A stretch of DNA of 64,000 nt. It comes from Alphaproteobacteria bacterium (GTDB taxonomy: Bacteria; Pseudomonadota; Alphaproteobacteria; Sphingomonadales; Sphingomonadaceae). The position numbers and the translations under genes were made by a program. The DNA lies in assembly GCA_019232625.1 (NCBI GenBank), contig JAFANP010000035.1, positions 232,967-296,966 of the forward strand, read 5' to 3'. Positions 1 through 8,594 of the stretch are shown here, piece after piece (the stretch's first letter is position 1; the number at the start of each line of letters is the position of its first letter). The notes below the pieces were generated by a model. That model did not search any database. It saw nothing but the letters and a program-made list of their open reading frames with translations, and was not told where the DNA came from.

Positions 1-1
1 G

Positions 2-505
2 CTGGTCGATTTCGGCTATCGCGAGGATCCGGACGGCATCAAATGTCCGCTCGGCGCCCACATCCGCCGCTGCAACACCCGCGACACGCTCGATCCGCGC
101 GGCGATTCCCCCGACGCGTCCACCCGAATGGGCTCGGCGCTCAACAATCGCCGCCGCATCCTCCGCCGCGGCCTCCCCTACGGCAATGCCGGCGACGGCA
201 CGAACGACCAGGGCATCGTCATGCTGGTGACCTGCGCCAGCCTCCAGCGGCAGTTCGAGTTCGTCCAGCAGCAATGGCTGAACTACGGCCTCGATGCGAA
301 CTCGGGCAACGACACCTGCCCGCTGGTCGGCAATCACGGCGAGGACGAGAAGTTCGTCATCCCGGCCGATCCGAAATCGGGCGACCCGCCCTTCATCGCC
401 GGCGGCCTCAAGCAGTGGGTGACGACCCGCGGCGGCGATTATTTCTTCGTTCCGTCGATGACGGCGCTGAGGATGATCGGGATGGGCGTCGTCGATCCCA
501 CCTGA
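2..505 (+). CDS. Dyp-type peroxidase, C-terminal part (5' end outside window)
   Basis: This is the last 167 residues of a haem peroxidase of the dye-decolourising (Dyp) family, which oxidises substrates with hydrogen peroxide. The frame is open from the window edge and ends in TGA. Near its start is GAHIRRCNTRD, the segment that in this family normally holds the proximal haem-ligand histidine. It is followed by RRGLPYG, then LQRQFEFVQQQWLN, and close to the end GGDYFFVPSMTAL; all are typical of the C-terminal half of long Dyp-type peroxidases. The N-terminal half with the GXXDG motif lies outside the window. The gene converges on the aromatic operon, with stop codons only 3 nt apart. The family is fairly certain; substrate and location cannot be inferred. 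Confidence 0.85.
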   Translation: MVDFGYREDPDGIKCPLGAHIRRCNTRDTLDPRGDSPDASTRMGSALNNRRRILRRGLPYGNAGDGTNDQGIVMLVTCASLQRQFEFVQQQWLNYGLDANSGNDTCPLVGNHGEDEKFVIPADPKSGDPPFIAGGLKQWVTTRGGDYFFVPSMTALRMIGMGVVDPT

Positions 506-508
506 GCG

Positions 509-2110
509 TCAGCGGCGCGGCAGTGCGAAGCGCTGAAGCTTGCCGGTCGCGGTCTTGGGGAGCGCCGGGACGAACTCGATTTCGCGCGGATATTTGTAGG
601 GCGCGATCAGCGCCTTAACGTGCTCCTTGAGCGCCGCCTCCAGGGCGTCCGACGCCGGCCCGTGGCCTTCCGCCAGGACCACGAAAGCCTTCACCTTGTG
701 GCCCCGCGCCTCGCACGGGACGCCGATGACGGCGCATTCCGCCACCGCGGGGTGGGCGTAGAGGGCGCTCTCCACTTCCGGCGCGGCGATGTTGTAGCCG
801 GCGGAGACGATCATGTCGTCCGATCGGGCGACGAACCAGAAATAGCCTTCCTCGTCGAGCCGGTAGGTGTCGCCGGTGACGTTCCAGCCGTCCTGGACGT
901 ACTGCGCCTGGCGGTCGTCGTCGAAATAGCGGCAGCCGGTGGGGCCCTTGACCGCCAGCCGTCCGGTGCCGTGGGGGAGGGGGGTCCCGCTTTCGTCGAG
1001 GACGCAGGCCCGGTAGCCCGGCACGGCCTTGCCGGTGGCGCCGGGGCGTATGTCGTCGCCCGCCGCCGAGATGAAGATGTGCATCATCTCCGTCGCGCCG
1101 ATGCCGTCGACGATCCTCAGCCCGGTCGCGTCCCGCCAGGCATGCCAGGTCGCGGCGGGAAGATGCTCCCCGGCCGAGACGCAGGTGGCGAGGGAGGCGA
1201 GGGGGGCGTTCCCCTCCAGGGCGCCGAGCATCGCCTTGTAGGCCGTCGGCGCGGTGGCGAGGTGGGTCACGCGGTGCCGCGCCACCGTTTCGAGCAGCGC
1301 CTTCGGGCCCGGCTGCTCCACCGTCACCGCGGTGCCCGCGAAGCGCCACGGGAAGACGAGCTGCATGCCGAGGCCGAAGGTGAAGGCGATCGGCGCCGAG
1401 CAGGCCCAGCGTCCGCCCGGCTCCGGCTTCAGCACGTGGCGGGCGAAGCTGTCCGCCGAGGCGAGCACGTCGCGGTGATAGTGGATGCAGCCCTTCGGCC
1501 GGCCGGTCGTGCCGGAGGTGAAGGCGATCATCGCCGGGTCGTCGCGGTGGGTGTCCACGGCCGGCCAGCCGGCCGGGACCTGCGCCAGCCGTCCCTCCAG
1601 CGCGCCGCCGCCGGCGTCTCCGCGGTAGGTGAGGAGCGAGCGGACCAGCCCCGTCTCGTCCGCGGCCGCCAGGAAGTCGGAAAGGCAGGCCTCGTCGACG
1701 ATGGCATGACGGATCTCGGCGCGCTCGATCAACGGCGCGATCTCGCGCGGGCGAAGCACCGGCACGGTGGTGACGAGCACGCCGCCGGCCTTGAGCACGC
1801 CGAGCCATGCCGCGAACAGCATCGCGCCGTTCGGCCCGCGCAGCAGCACGCGATTGCCGGGGACCAGACCCTCCTCCTCGGCCAGCAGGCGGGCGATCCG
1901 GTCGGAGAGGGCGCGCATCTCGCCGTAGGTCCAGGTTCCGGCGTCGTTGACCACCGCCGCAAGGTGGGCGGGCGCGCGGTCGATCAGCTCGACCGCGGCG
2001 TTGAGCCGCTCGGGATAGCGAAGCTCGGGTAGGTCGAACAGGAAGTCGGGCTGCAGCTGCGGCGGCGGCAGCCGCTCGCACACGAAGCCGTCGACATGCG
2101 CCGATCTCAT
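509..2110 (-). CDS. 2-aminobenzoate-CoA ligase-like AMP-forming acyl-CoA synthetase
   Basis: A 533-residue ligase of the acyl-adenylate family that should join an aromatic acid to coenzyme A using ATP. The ATP loop FTSGTTGRPKG lies at about residues 197-207, GATEMMHIF in the middle, and the C-terminal lysine motif TGKLQR near the end. The N-terminus, with PPPQLQPDFLFDLPELRYPERLN, resembles 2-aminobenzoate- and benzoate-CoA ligases rather than fatty acyl-CoA synthetases. The start chosen is the ATG at 2110, which overlaps the TGA of the RidA-like gene by one base (TGATG). A longer open frame reaches 2404 but runs across that gene. It is the last gene of a six-gene operon whose monooxygenase/reductase acts on aminobenzoyl-CoA-type substrates, so anthranilate is the best guess. 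Salicylate or benzoate cannot be excluded. Confidence 0.85.
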   Translation of the reverse strand: MRSAHVDGFVCERLPPPQLQPDFLFDLPELRYPERLNAAVELIDRAPAHLAAVVNDAGTWTYGEMRALSDRIARLLAEEEGLVPGNRVLLRGPNGAMLFAAWLGVLKAGGVLVTTVPVLRPREIAPLIERAEIRHAIVDEACLSDFLAAADETGLVRSLLTYRGDAGGGALEGRLAQVPAGWPAVDTHRDDPAMIAFTSGTTGRPKGCIHYHRDVLASADSFARHVLKPEPGGRWACSAPIAFTFGLGMQLVFPWRFAGTAVTVEQPGPKALLETVARHRVTHLATAPTAYKAMLGALEGNAPLASLATCVSAGEHLPAATWHAWRDATGLRIVDGIGATEMMHIFISAAGDDIRPGATGKAVPGYRACVLDESGTPLPHGTGRLAVKGPTGCRYFDDDRQAQYVQDGWNVTGDTYRLDEEGYFWFVARSDDMIVSAGYNIAAPEVESALYAHPAVAECAVIGVPCEARGHKVKAFVVLAEGHGPASDALEAALKEHVKALIAPYKYPREIEFVPALPKTATGKLQRFALPRR

Positions 2111-2502
2111 CAGTCCGGCACCACCGCGATGGTCTCGATCTCCACCTTCGCCGCGGGCTCGACGAGCCGCGCCACCCCGACCACCGCCATCGCCGGATAG
2201 ACCGCGCCCATCACCCGCCGCCACACCGCGCCCACCTCCCGCAGGTGGGTGGAATAATGGTCGCAATCGGTGACGTACCAGGTCATCCGCACGATATGCT
2301 CCGGCCCCGCCCCGTCCTCGGCGAGGATGGCGAGCGTGTTTAGGAGCACCTGCTCGAGCTGGCCGGTCAGCGTGTCGGACACGAGCCGCTCCTCCGCGTC
2401 CCAACCGATCACGCCGGCCGTGTAGATCGTCCGGCCGCGCGCCGAGACGCCGTTCGAATAGCCTCTGGGCCGCGGCCAGCCGGGGGGCTGGAGCCTCTTC
2501 AC
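2110..2502 (-). CDS. RidA/YjgF-family protein (putative enamine/imine deaminase)
   Basis: A 130-residue protein of the Rid family, the usual length for a trimeric RidA-like protein. Recognisable segments are [46 protein letters not shown] and a C-terminal [15 protein letters not shown]. Family members hydrolyse reactive enamines or imines. The aminobenzoyl-CoA route passes through amino- or imino-cyclohexene intermediates, so deamination in this pathway is a reasonable inference, not something the sequence proves. The start is GTG, sharing four bases (GTGA) with the stop of the acyl-CoA dehydrogenase gene; no ATG fits the family N-terminus better. Its own stop overlaps the ligase start by one base, so the genes are probably translated together. 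Confidence 0.8.
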   Translation of the reverse strand: MKRLQPPGWPRPRGYSNGVSARGRTIYTAGVIGWDAEERLVSDTLTGQLEQVLLNTLAILAEDGAGPEHIVRMTWYVTDCDHYSTHLREVGAVWRRVMGAVYPAMAVVGVARLVEPAAKVEIETIAVVPD

Positions 2503-3647
2503 GGGCGATGTCCGGCGAGATGATGGCGGGCGATCACGACTTTCTGCACCTCCGAGGCCCCTTCGTAGATCCTGAGCGCGCGTATCTCGCGGTAGAGCCG
2601 CTCGACGACGACGCCCCGCGTCACGCCGAGGCCGCCGAACATCTGCACCGCCTTGTCGATCACGCTCTGCGCCCGGTCGGTGGCGTGGAGCTTCGCGATG
2701 GCGGCCTCGCGGCTGTTGCGCCGGCCCATTGCGTCGCGCAACCAGGCCGCCCGGTAGACGAGCAAGGCCGACGCCTCGACGTCGACCACCATCTCGGCGA
2801 GCCGCGACTGGGTGACCGCATTGTCCGCGAGCGTGCCGGCGCCGAGGCGGCGAGACAGCGCCCGCTCGGTGGCCTCGGCGAGTGCCCGCCTGGCGAGGCC
2901 GAGCGCCGCCGCGCCGACCGTGGTCCGGAACAAGTCGAGCGTCGCCATCGCCTGCTGGAAGCCGCGCCCCGCCTCGCCGACCAGGGCCGTGGCGGGGAGG
3001 CGCAAGGCCTCGATCCTGAGCTTTGCCAAGGGGTGGGGCGCGATCACCTCGATGCGCTCGGAATCGTCGAGGCCGGCGGTTTGGCGATCGACGAGGAAGG
3101 TGGAGAGGCCCTTCGCGCCGGGTGCCTCCCCGGTGCGGGCGAACAGCACGTAGAAATCGGCGATGCCGCCATTGGAGATGAAGGTCTTCTCTCCGTCCAA
3201 CACCCAGGCCCCGTCCGCCGCCTGTGCCGTGGTAGCGATCGCGGCGACGTCCGACCCCGATTCCGGCTCGGTCAGCGCAAAGGCCGCGATCTTCTCCCCG
3301 GCAGCGACCGCGGGAAGATAGGCCGCCTTTTGCGCCTCGCTGCCGAACAGGGCGATGGCACCCGAGCCCAAACCCTGCATGGCGAAGGCGAAATCGGCGA
3401 GGCCGGAGTGCCGCGCCAGCGTCTCGCGGATGAGCGCCAGCGCGCGCACGTCGATCCGCCCCGCCTCGTCCGGCACGCAATGCCGCAGCCATCCGCCCTC
3501 GCCAAGGCTTCGGACCAGCGCGCGGCAGGCGGAGTCCACGTCCTCCGGCTCGTCGTCGCCGAGGTGGGAGGCGCACCAGGCCTCCAGCTCCCGCGCCAGG
3601 ATCCGGTGCCGTTCCTCGAAGAACGGCCAGTCGAGGAAGTCCTTCAT
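2499..3647 (-). CDS. acyl-CoA dehydrogenase
   Basis: A 382-residue flavoprotein of the acyl-CoA dehydrogenase family, the usual length. It should introduce an alpha-beta double bond into a CoA thioester and pass electrons to electron-transfer flavoprotein. Visible motifs are [16 protein letters not shown] (FAD and substrate contact, about residues 122-137), [21 protein letters not shown] and, near the C-terminus, [10 protein letters not shown], whose glutamate is in the position of the usual catalytic base. The ATG start is 6 nt after the enoyl-CoA hydratase stop. In this operon it probably acts on the alicyclic acyl-CoA made from the dearomatised ring or on the ring-opened product. The exact substrate is inference. 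Confidence 0.9.
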   Translation of the reverse strand: MKDFLDWPFFEERHRILARELEAWCASHLGDDEPEDVDSACRALVRSLGEGGWLRHCVPDEAGRIDVRALALIRETLARHSGLADFAFAMQGLGSGAIALFGSEAQKAAYLPAVAAGEKIAAFALTEPESGSDVAAIATTAQAADGAWVLDGEKTFISNGGIADFYVLFARTGEAPGAKGLSTFLVDRQTAGLDDSERIEVIAPHPLAKLRIEALRLPATALVGEAGRGFQQAMATLDLFRTTVGAAALGLARRALAEATERALSRRLGAGTLADNAVTQSRLAEMVVDVEASALLVYRAAWLRDAMGRRNSREAAIAKLHATDRAQSVIDKAVQMFGGLGVTRGVVVERLYREIRALRIYEGASEVQKVVIARHHLAGHRP

Positions 3648-3653
3648 AGGCGG

Positions 3654-4463
3654 CTAATCACCTTTGAACTCGGGCGCCTTTTTCGCCGCGAAGGCTTCAT
3701 AGGCGCGGCGGAAGTCGTTGGTGGCCATGCAGATGGCCTGTGCCTGCGCCTCCATCTCGATCGCGGTCTCGAGGCCGACGTTCCATTCCTGGTTGAGCTG
3801 GGTCTTGGTGATGCCGTGCGCGAAGCCCGGGCCGGCGGCCAGCGCCGCGGCGAGGATATGGGCCTCGTCGAGCAGGCGGTCCGGCCCGACGAGGCGGTTG
3901 TAGAAGCCCCAGCGCTCGCCTTCCTCGGCGCTCATGAAGCGCCCGGTGTAGAGCAGCTCCGCCGCCCGCCCCTGGCCGACGATGCGGGGGAGGATGGCGC
4001 ACGCGCCCATGTCGCAGCCCGCGAGGCCGACGCGGGTGAAGAGGAAGGCGGTTCTCGCCGCCGGGGTCGCGAGGCGCAGGTCGGAGGCCATGGCGAGGAT
4101 CGCGCCGGCGCCGGCGCAGACGCCGTCTACGGCGGCGACGATCGGCTGGGGGCAGGCGCGCATCGCCTTGACGAGGTCGCCCGTCATGCGGGTGAAGTCG
4201 AGCAGCGCCGGCATCTCCATGCGGGTGAGCGGCGCGATGATCTCGTGCACATCCCCGCCCGAGCTGAAATTGCCGCCGGCGCCCGCGATCACGACCGCCT
4301 TCACCTCGCGCGCATAGACGAGCGCGCGAAACATGTCGCGCAGCTCCGCATAGCTCTCGAAGGTGAGGGGGTTCTTCCGCTCGGGGCGGTTCTGGGTCAC
4401 GGTCGCGACGCCCGCCGCATAGTCCCATAGGAAATGCTCGGGTCGGAAGCTTTCGGGTTTCAT
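3654..4463 (-). CDS. enoyl-CoA hydratase/isomerase family protein
   Basis: A 269-residue crotonase-fold enzyme. The N-terminal half has [18 protein letters not shown] and the oxyanion-hole segments [14 protein letters not shown] and [44 protein letters not shown] follows. Such enzymes hydrate, isomerise or hydrolyse CoA thioesters. In this operon it likely hydrates an unsaturated alicyclic acyl-CoA or opens the ring. The start chosen is the ATG at 4463, sharing ATGA with the stop of the upstream SDR gene. The open frame continues upstream to 4895, but only inside the SDR gene. Which crotonase reaction it performs cannot be read from motifs. Confidence 0.9.
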   Translation of the reverse strand: MKPESFRPEHFLWDYAAGVATVTQNRPERKNPLTFESYAELRDMFRALVYAREVKAVVIAGAGGNFSSGGDVHEIIAPLTRMEMPALLDFTRMTGDLVKAMRACPQPIVAAVDGVCAGAGAILAMASDLRLATPAARTAFLFTRVGLAGCDMGACAILPRIVGQGRAAELLYTGRFMSAEEGERWGFYNRLVGPDRLLDEAHILAAALAAGPGFAHGITKTQLNQEWNVGLETAIEMEAQAQAICMATNDFRRAYEAFAAKKAPEFKGD

Positions 4464-5296
4464 GCGATCTCCACGGCTTCGCCGTTCCGGTCGGACAGGA
4501 TGAGCTCCAGCACCCTGGCCGCCACCTCGGCAGGCGCGACCAGGCGGCCGGAGGGGTTGAGCCGGGCCAGATCGGCGCGTGCCTCCTCGGCGCTGCGGCC
4601 CGTCTTCGCGACGATGTTGGCGACCGACCGGTCGGTCATCTCGCTCTCCACGAAGCCGGGGCAGACGGCGTTCACCCGCAGGCGCGTGGCGCCGAACTCG
4701 GCGGCGAGGGCGCGGGTGAGGCCGACCGCGCCGTGCTTGGCGGCGATGTAGGGCGCGGCATAGGCGAAGCCGTGAAGCCCCGCCATCGAGGCGATGGTGA
4801 CGATCCGGCCGGCCTCGGCCGAGAGCAGGTCGGGGAGGGCCGCCTGGCAGCAGTGGAACATGCCGTCGAGATTCACCGCCAGCATCTCGCGCCACAAGGT
4901 TTCGGAAACCCTGGCGAACGGCGCGCCGGTCGCCGCGCCGGCATTGTTGACGAGCAGCGTGATGGGGCCGTGCGCCTCGCGCGCGGCGGTGAAGGCGGCG
5001 TCGACGGAGGCGCGGTCGGTGACGTCGCAGGGAAAGACGCAGACTTCGTTCGTGTCGAGCGAAGTCGGGACGCCCTGCCGAGCGACGTCGAGGCGTTGAA
5101 GGTCGCGGCCCCCCTCGATGGGGTCGCTCGGCTTCGCCCGGGACGAACGGATCTCTCGTGCAGCGGATTCGAGGGGTGCCGGGCGCCTCCCGACCAGGGT
5201 CAGCCTCGCCCCCTCGGCCGCGAGCGCGCGGGCGACGGCCGCGCCGATCCCCGTGCCGCCGCCGGTGACGAGGGCGTGATGTCCTGCCAGCCTCAC
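4460..5296 (-). CDS. SDR-family NAD(P)-dependent dehydrogenase with an internal repeat-derived insertion
   Basis: A 278-residue short-chain dehydrogenase/reductase, probably the 3-hydroxyacyl-CoA dehydrogenase step of the operon. The cofactor motif TGGGTGIG is at residues 11-18, CDVTD follows, NNAG marks the central strand, and the catalytic Ser, Tyr and Lys are in IASMAG and YIAAK. The GTG start overlaps the stop of the monooxygenase/reductase gene as GTGA. The protein is about 30-36 residues longer than usual between AAREI and VFPCDVTD. That extra stretch ([19 protein letters not shown] onward) is encoded by a MITE-like repeat (5047-5149) read in frame. It sits where SDRs have a surface loop before the strand ending in the adenine-binding Asp, so the enzyme may still fold. 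Activity is uncertain. Confidence 0.88.
   Translation of the reverse strand: MRLAGHHALVTGGGTGIGAAVARALAAEGARLTLVGRRPAPLESAAREIRSSRAKPSDPIEGGRDLQRLDVARQGVPTSLDTNEVCVFPCDVTDRASVDAAFTAAREAHGPITLLVNNAGAATGAPFARVSETLWREMLAVNLDGMFHCCQAALPDLLSAEAGRIVTIASMAGLHGFAYAAPYIAAKHGAVGLTRALAAEFGATRLRVNAVCPGFVESEMTDRSVANIVAKTGRSAEEARADLARLNPSGRLVAPAEVAARVLELILSDRNGEAVEIA
5047..5149. repeat. MITE-like repeat with inverted ends, inserted inside the SDR gene
   Basis: The 103-bp segment starts with CGTTCGT and ends with its reverse complement ACGAACG. The homology of the two ends extends inwards for about 25 bases (outer ends CGTTCGTGTCGAGCGAAG and, reverse-complemented, CGTTCGTCCCGGGCGAAG). It resembles short intergenic repeats common in sphingomonads. 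A second element with similar ends lies at 20004-20122, and a single end near 34611-34636. Here it lies within an otherwise conserved SDR reading frame and adds a multiple of three bases. Confidence 0.7.
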
Positions 5297-7584
5297 GCCT
5301 TCAGCTCCGCCTCGCGCGCGAGGTTGCGCGCGAGCTGGGCCATGCCGCCGAGATATTGCGGCGGCACCCTGACCTTGCGGTAGTCCTGCTGGGCGGCGGC
5401 GCGCAGCGTCCACATCGGGTCGACGAGGTGCGGCCGCGCCAGCGCCACGAGGTCGGCCCGCCCCGCCGCCAGGATCGAGTTGACGTGATCCGGCTCGTAG
5501 ATGTTCCCCACCGCCATGGTGGCGACGCGCCCCTCGTTGCGGACCTGGTCGGCGAACGGAGTCTGGAACATGCGGCCGTAGACCGGCGCGCAATCCGCCC
5601 ATGTCTGGCCCGCGGAAACGTCGATCAGGTCGGCGCCCGCTTCCGCGAAGGCCCGGCCGATCGCCACCGCCTCGCCGGGGGTCACGCCGAGCTCGCCCAT
5701 CCAGTCGTTGGCAGAAATGCGCACCGACATCGGCTTGTCGGCGGGCCAGGCGGCGCGCATCGCGCGGAACACCTCCAGGGGGAAGCGCAGCCGGTTCTCC
5801 AGCGGTCCTCCATAATCGTCGGTCCGCCGGTTGGTGAGCGGGGTGATGAAGCTTGAAAGGAGATAGCCGTGGGCGGCGTGGAGCTCGATCATGTCGAACC
5901 CCGCCTCCTCCGCCATCCGGGCGGCGGCGGCGAACTGCCGGACGACCTCGTCCATGTCGGCCCGGCTCATCGGCCGCGGCACCTGGTTCGCCGGCGACCA
6001 TGGCACGTCCGAGGCCGCCATGACCGGCCAGTTGCCCGCGTCGAGCGGGACGTCATACCCCTCCCAGCCGACCTTCGTGCTCCCCTTGGGTCCGGAATGG
6101 CCGAGCTGGAGGCAGAATTTCGCGCCCGTATCGGCGTGGACGAAGTCGACGATCCGCTTCCACGCCGCCACCTGCTCGGGCGCGTACATCCCCGCGCAGC
6201 CGGGCGTGATCCGCCCTTCCGGCGAGACGCAGGTCATCTCGGTGTAGAGGAGGCCGGCGCCGCCCTGCGCGCGCGTGCCGTAATGGACGAGGTGGAACTC
6301 GTTGGGGACGCCGTCCCGGGCGGAATACATCGCCATCGGAGAGACGACGATCCGGTTGTCCAGCTTCATCTCGCGCAGGGAATAGGGGGCGAACATCGGC
6401 GGCGCCGGGTCGTTGACCGGGACGCCCGCCGCCCGCGACTGAAACCAGCGCTCGACGCCCTCCAGCCAGGGACGGTCCCGCACGCGCAGATTCTCGTGGC
6501 TGACGCGCTGCGACCGGGTGAGCAGGGAATAAGCGAACTGGATGGGCTCGAAATGGAGGTAACGCTCCACGGTCTCGAACCATTCGGTCGAGTTGCGGGC
6601 CGAGTTCTGGAGCTTGAGCACCTCCACCTGGCGCTCCTCCCGATATTCCTCGAGCGCGCGGTCGCGCGACAGCCCGGGGCGGTTGAGCACCTCTGCGAGC
6701 TTGATCGCGTCCTCGAGCGCGAGCTTCGTCCCCGACCCGATCGAGAAATGGGCGGTGTGGGCCGCGTCGCCGAGCAGGATCAGGTTCCGGTACGACCAGC
6801 GCTCGCACAGGATGCGGCGGAAGTTCAGCCAGGCTTCCGGGCCCCGCAGATGCGCGGCGTTCGACATCAGCGCATGGCCGTCCAGATATTTGGCGAAGAT
6901 CCGCTCGCACAGGGCGATGGCGTCCGCCTGGTCCATCGCGTCGAGGCCCAGCCGCTCCCAGGTCTCCGGCGCCATCTCGACGATGAAGGTCGAGAGCCCC
7001 GGGTCGAACCGGTAGGCGTGCGCCCACACCCAGCCCGCCTCCGTTTCCTCGAAGGCGAAGGTGAAGGCCTCGAAGGCCTTGCCCGTGCCGAACCAGAAGA
7101 ACTTGTTCCTCCTCACCTGCGCGTCGACGCCGAAATGGTCGGCATGGGCCGTCCGGATTCGGCTGTTGGCGCCGTCGGCGGCGATGACGAGGTCGTAGCC
7201 CGACCAGTCCTCCAGTCGCGGGCTCGCCTCATGCTCGAAGTGAAGCGCGACGCCGAGCGCCTGCGCGCGGGCCTGCAGGATGGCGAGCAGGCGCTTTCGG
7301 CCGATGCCGATGAAGCCGTGGCCGGACGAGCGGATGGTCTCGCCTCCGATATGAACCTCGATGTCGTCCCAATGCGCGAACTCGTCGCGGACGACGGCGC
7401 CGGAGACCGGATCGTTGGCCATCAAATTCTCGACCGTCTGGTCGGAGAAGACCACGCCCCAGCCGAACGTGTCGTCGGCGCGGTTGCGCTCGAAAAGGTC
7501 GATCTCGTGCGCCGGATCGCGCAGCTTCATGGAAATCGCGAAATAAAGCCCGGCGGGTCCGCCGCCCAGGCATGCGATCCGCAT
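5293..7584 (-). CDS. bifunctional aminobenzoyl-CoA (or salicylyl-CoA) monooxygenase/reductase: FAD hydroxylase fused to old yellow enzyme
   Basis: A 763-residue two-domain flavoenzyme. Residues 1 to about 380 form an FAD monooxygenase with [11 protein letters not shown] at the start, [14 protein letters not shown] in the middle and [16 protein letters not shown] as second FAD motif. Residues from about 395 to the end form an old-yellow-enzyme reductase, starting [19 protein letters not shown] and containing the active-site segment [13 protein letters not shown] and [10 protein letters not shown]. This fusion is known in 2-aminobenzoyl-CoA monooxygenase/reductase, which hydroxylates and then reduces the ring, and in proteins annotated salicylyl-CoA 5-hydroxylase. 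The ATG at 7584 was chosen because GGGAGA lies about 6 nt upstream. An in-frame GTG at 7605 has no such site and only adds a basic stretch. It is first in the operon and names the pathway. Confidence 0.9.
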   Translation of the reverse strand: MRIACLGGGPAGLYFAISMKLRDPAHEIDLFERNRADDTFGWGVVFSDQTVENLMANDPVSGAVVRDEFAHWDDIEVHIGGETIRSSGHGFIGIGRKRLLAILQARAQALGVALHFEHEASPRLEDWSGYDLVIAADGANSRIRTAHADHFGVDAQVRRNKFFWFGTGKAFEAFTFAFEETEAGWVWAHAYRFDPGLSTFIVEMAPETWERLGLDAMDQADAIALCERIFAKYLDGHALMSNAAHLRGPEAWLNFRRILCERWSYRNLILLGDAAHTAHFSIGSGTKLALEDAIKLAEVLNRPGLSRDRALEEYREERQVEVLKLQNSARNSTEWFETVERYLHFEPIQFAYSLLTRSQRVSHENLRVRDRPWLEGVERWFQSRAAGVPVNDPAPPMFAPYSLREMKLDNRIVVSPMAMYSARDGVPNEFHLVHYGTRAQGGAGLLYTEMTCVSPEGRITPGCAGMYAPEQVAAWKRIVDFVHADTGAKFCLQLGHSGPKGSTKVGWEGYDVPLDAGNWPVMAASDVPWSPANQVPRPMSRADMDEVVRQFAAAARMAEEAGFDMIELHAAHGYLLSSFITPLTNRRTDDYGGPLENRLRFPLEVFRAMRAAWPADKPMSVRISANDWMGELGVTPGEAVAIGRAFAEAGADLIDVSAGQTWADCAPVYGRMFQTPFADQVRNEGRVATMAVGNIYEPDHVNSILAAGRADLVALARPHLVDPMWTLRAAAQQDYRKVRVPPQYLGGMAQLARNLAREAELKA

Positions 7585-7803
7585 CGCTCTCTCCCGTTTC
7601 GCCACGGCCTAAGGCGCGGCGGCGGGGAGAGCAAGGCCGGCGCTTCGGCGGCCGCGGACGCCCTGCGCGTAGCCCGGCCCGCGGGAGGCGAGGGGCTTTT
7701 CCCCTATTTCGGATGGATTAGCCCTAGACGCAGGGGGATATTGCCGCTCCTATTGGGGGGTTGGGGCCGACGGGAACCCATTCGAGCGTCTGGGGGAAAA
7801 GCC
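7585..7803. other. intergenic region between divergent operons
   Basis: About 220 nt separate the aromatic operon (minus) from the short coding frame at 7804 (plus). It should hold the promoters of both sides. I see a short hairpin, AGGGGCTTTTCCCCT, near 7692-7706, and a G-rich run around 7756-7770. I find no convincing -35/-10 pair and no adjacent regulatory gene for the aromatic operon. Confidence 0.4.
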
Positions 7804-7932
7804 GTGTCCTACCTCAATCCGATCAGGGTCCGGTTCGCCGGCGATCTCCGCGCCGACGTCCGGGCGATCAAGAACCGGGACCGTTTCGACCGGAACGACT
7901 TCACCCTTCGCTTCGCGTGGGCAGGCTTCTGA
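7804..7932 (+). CDS. short hypothetical protein, possibly the remnant of a larger gene
   Basis: A GTG-started frame of 42 codons beginning VSYLNPIRVRFAG and ending AWAGF. The SYLNPxRxxFAGxxxA pattern reminds me of the extreme N-terminus of larger bacterial proteins, but I cannot name the family with certainty. If so, the gene is truncated. It overlaps the start of the following membrane-protein gene by 16 nt, so it could instead act as a leader peptide for that operon. No strong ribosome binding site is visible. Confidence 0.3.
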   Translation: MSYLNPIRVRFAGDLRADVRAIKNRDRFDRNDFTLRFAWAGF

Positions 7933-8594
7933 AAGCCGCGGCGTTGCCGGCCGGCTGGAGGTGGTGCGCGGCGGCGGCGCTGCTGCTCGCGCTGATCCTC
8001 GTCCCGTTCCTCCTGTGGGAGCGGGCCTTCACCGCGCTCGGGCAGGGCCTGGTCGGCGGTGCCGGCGCGGCGAGCCGGCCGGCGGTGGCCGCGGCCATCG
8101 TGGCGCTGCTCGCCGCCGACGTCGTGCTGCCGGTGCCATCGAGCCTGGTCAGCGCCGGGGCGGCGGCGATGTTCGGCTGGGCCGGCGGCGCTCTGATCTG
8201 GCTCGGCATGACGCTTGGCGCGGTCGCCGGCTACGCGCTCGGTCGCGGGGCCGGACGGCCGCTCGGCGCCCGGCTGCTCGGACGCCGGGAGCTGGAGCGG
8301 GCGGAGCGGATAGCCGGCGGCGGGAGCGCGGGGGCGACCCTGGTGCTGTGCCGCGCGGTTCCCGTCCTGGCCGAGGCCTCGACCGTCGCGGCCGGGCTCG
8401 GCGGCATGGCGGTCGGCCGCTTCCTCGCCGTCACCGGCGCCGCCAATGCGGGCATCGCCCTCGTCTATGCCGGCGCCGGATCCCTTGCCTCCGATTATGC
8501 GGGCGGGTTCCTCCTGCCCTTCGGCGCCGCGATGGTGCTTCCGGCGCTCGGCTGGGCGGCGATCCGGACCAGCCGTCGGAGGCCCGCGCGATGA
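7917..8594 (+). CDS. VTT/DedA-type (TVP38/TMEM64) integral membrane protein
   Basis: A 225-residue polytopic inner-membrane protein with about five hydrophobic segments. The first is at residues 12-32 and the last ends just before the basic tail RTSRRRPAR. The segment ADVVLPVPSSLVSAGAAAMFGW, followed by GMTLGAVAGYALGRGAGR, matches the conserved core of VTT-domain (DedA/TVP38) proteins, linked in other systems to lipid scrambling and envelope homeostasis. The GTG at 7917 was chosen because it places the first membrane helix near the N-terminus. The open frame runs further upstream through non-hydrophobic sequence. The stop overlaps the start of the TonB-dependent receptor (ATGA), so the two are probably made together. 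Confidence 0.75.
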   Translation: MGRLLKAAALPAGWRWCAAAALLLALILVPFLLWERAFTALGQGLVGGAGAASRPAVAAAIVALLAADVVLPVPSSLVSAGAAAMFGWAGGALIWLGMTLGAVAGYALGRGAGRPLGARLLGRRELERAERIAGGGSAGATLVLCRAVPVLAEASTVAAGLGGMAVGRFLAVTGAANAGIALVYAGAGSLASDYAGGFLLPFGAAMVLPALGWAAIRTSRRRPAR

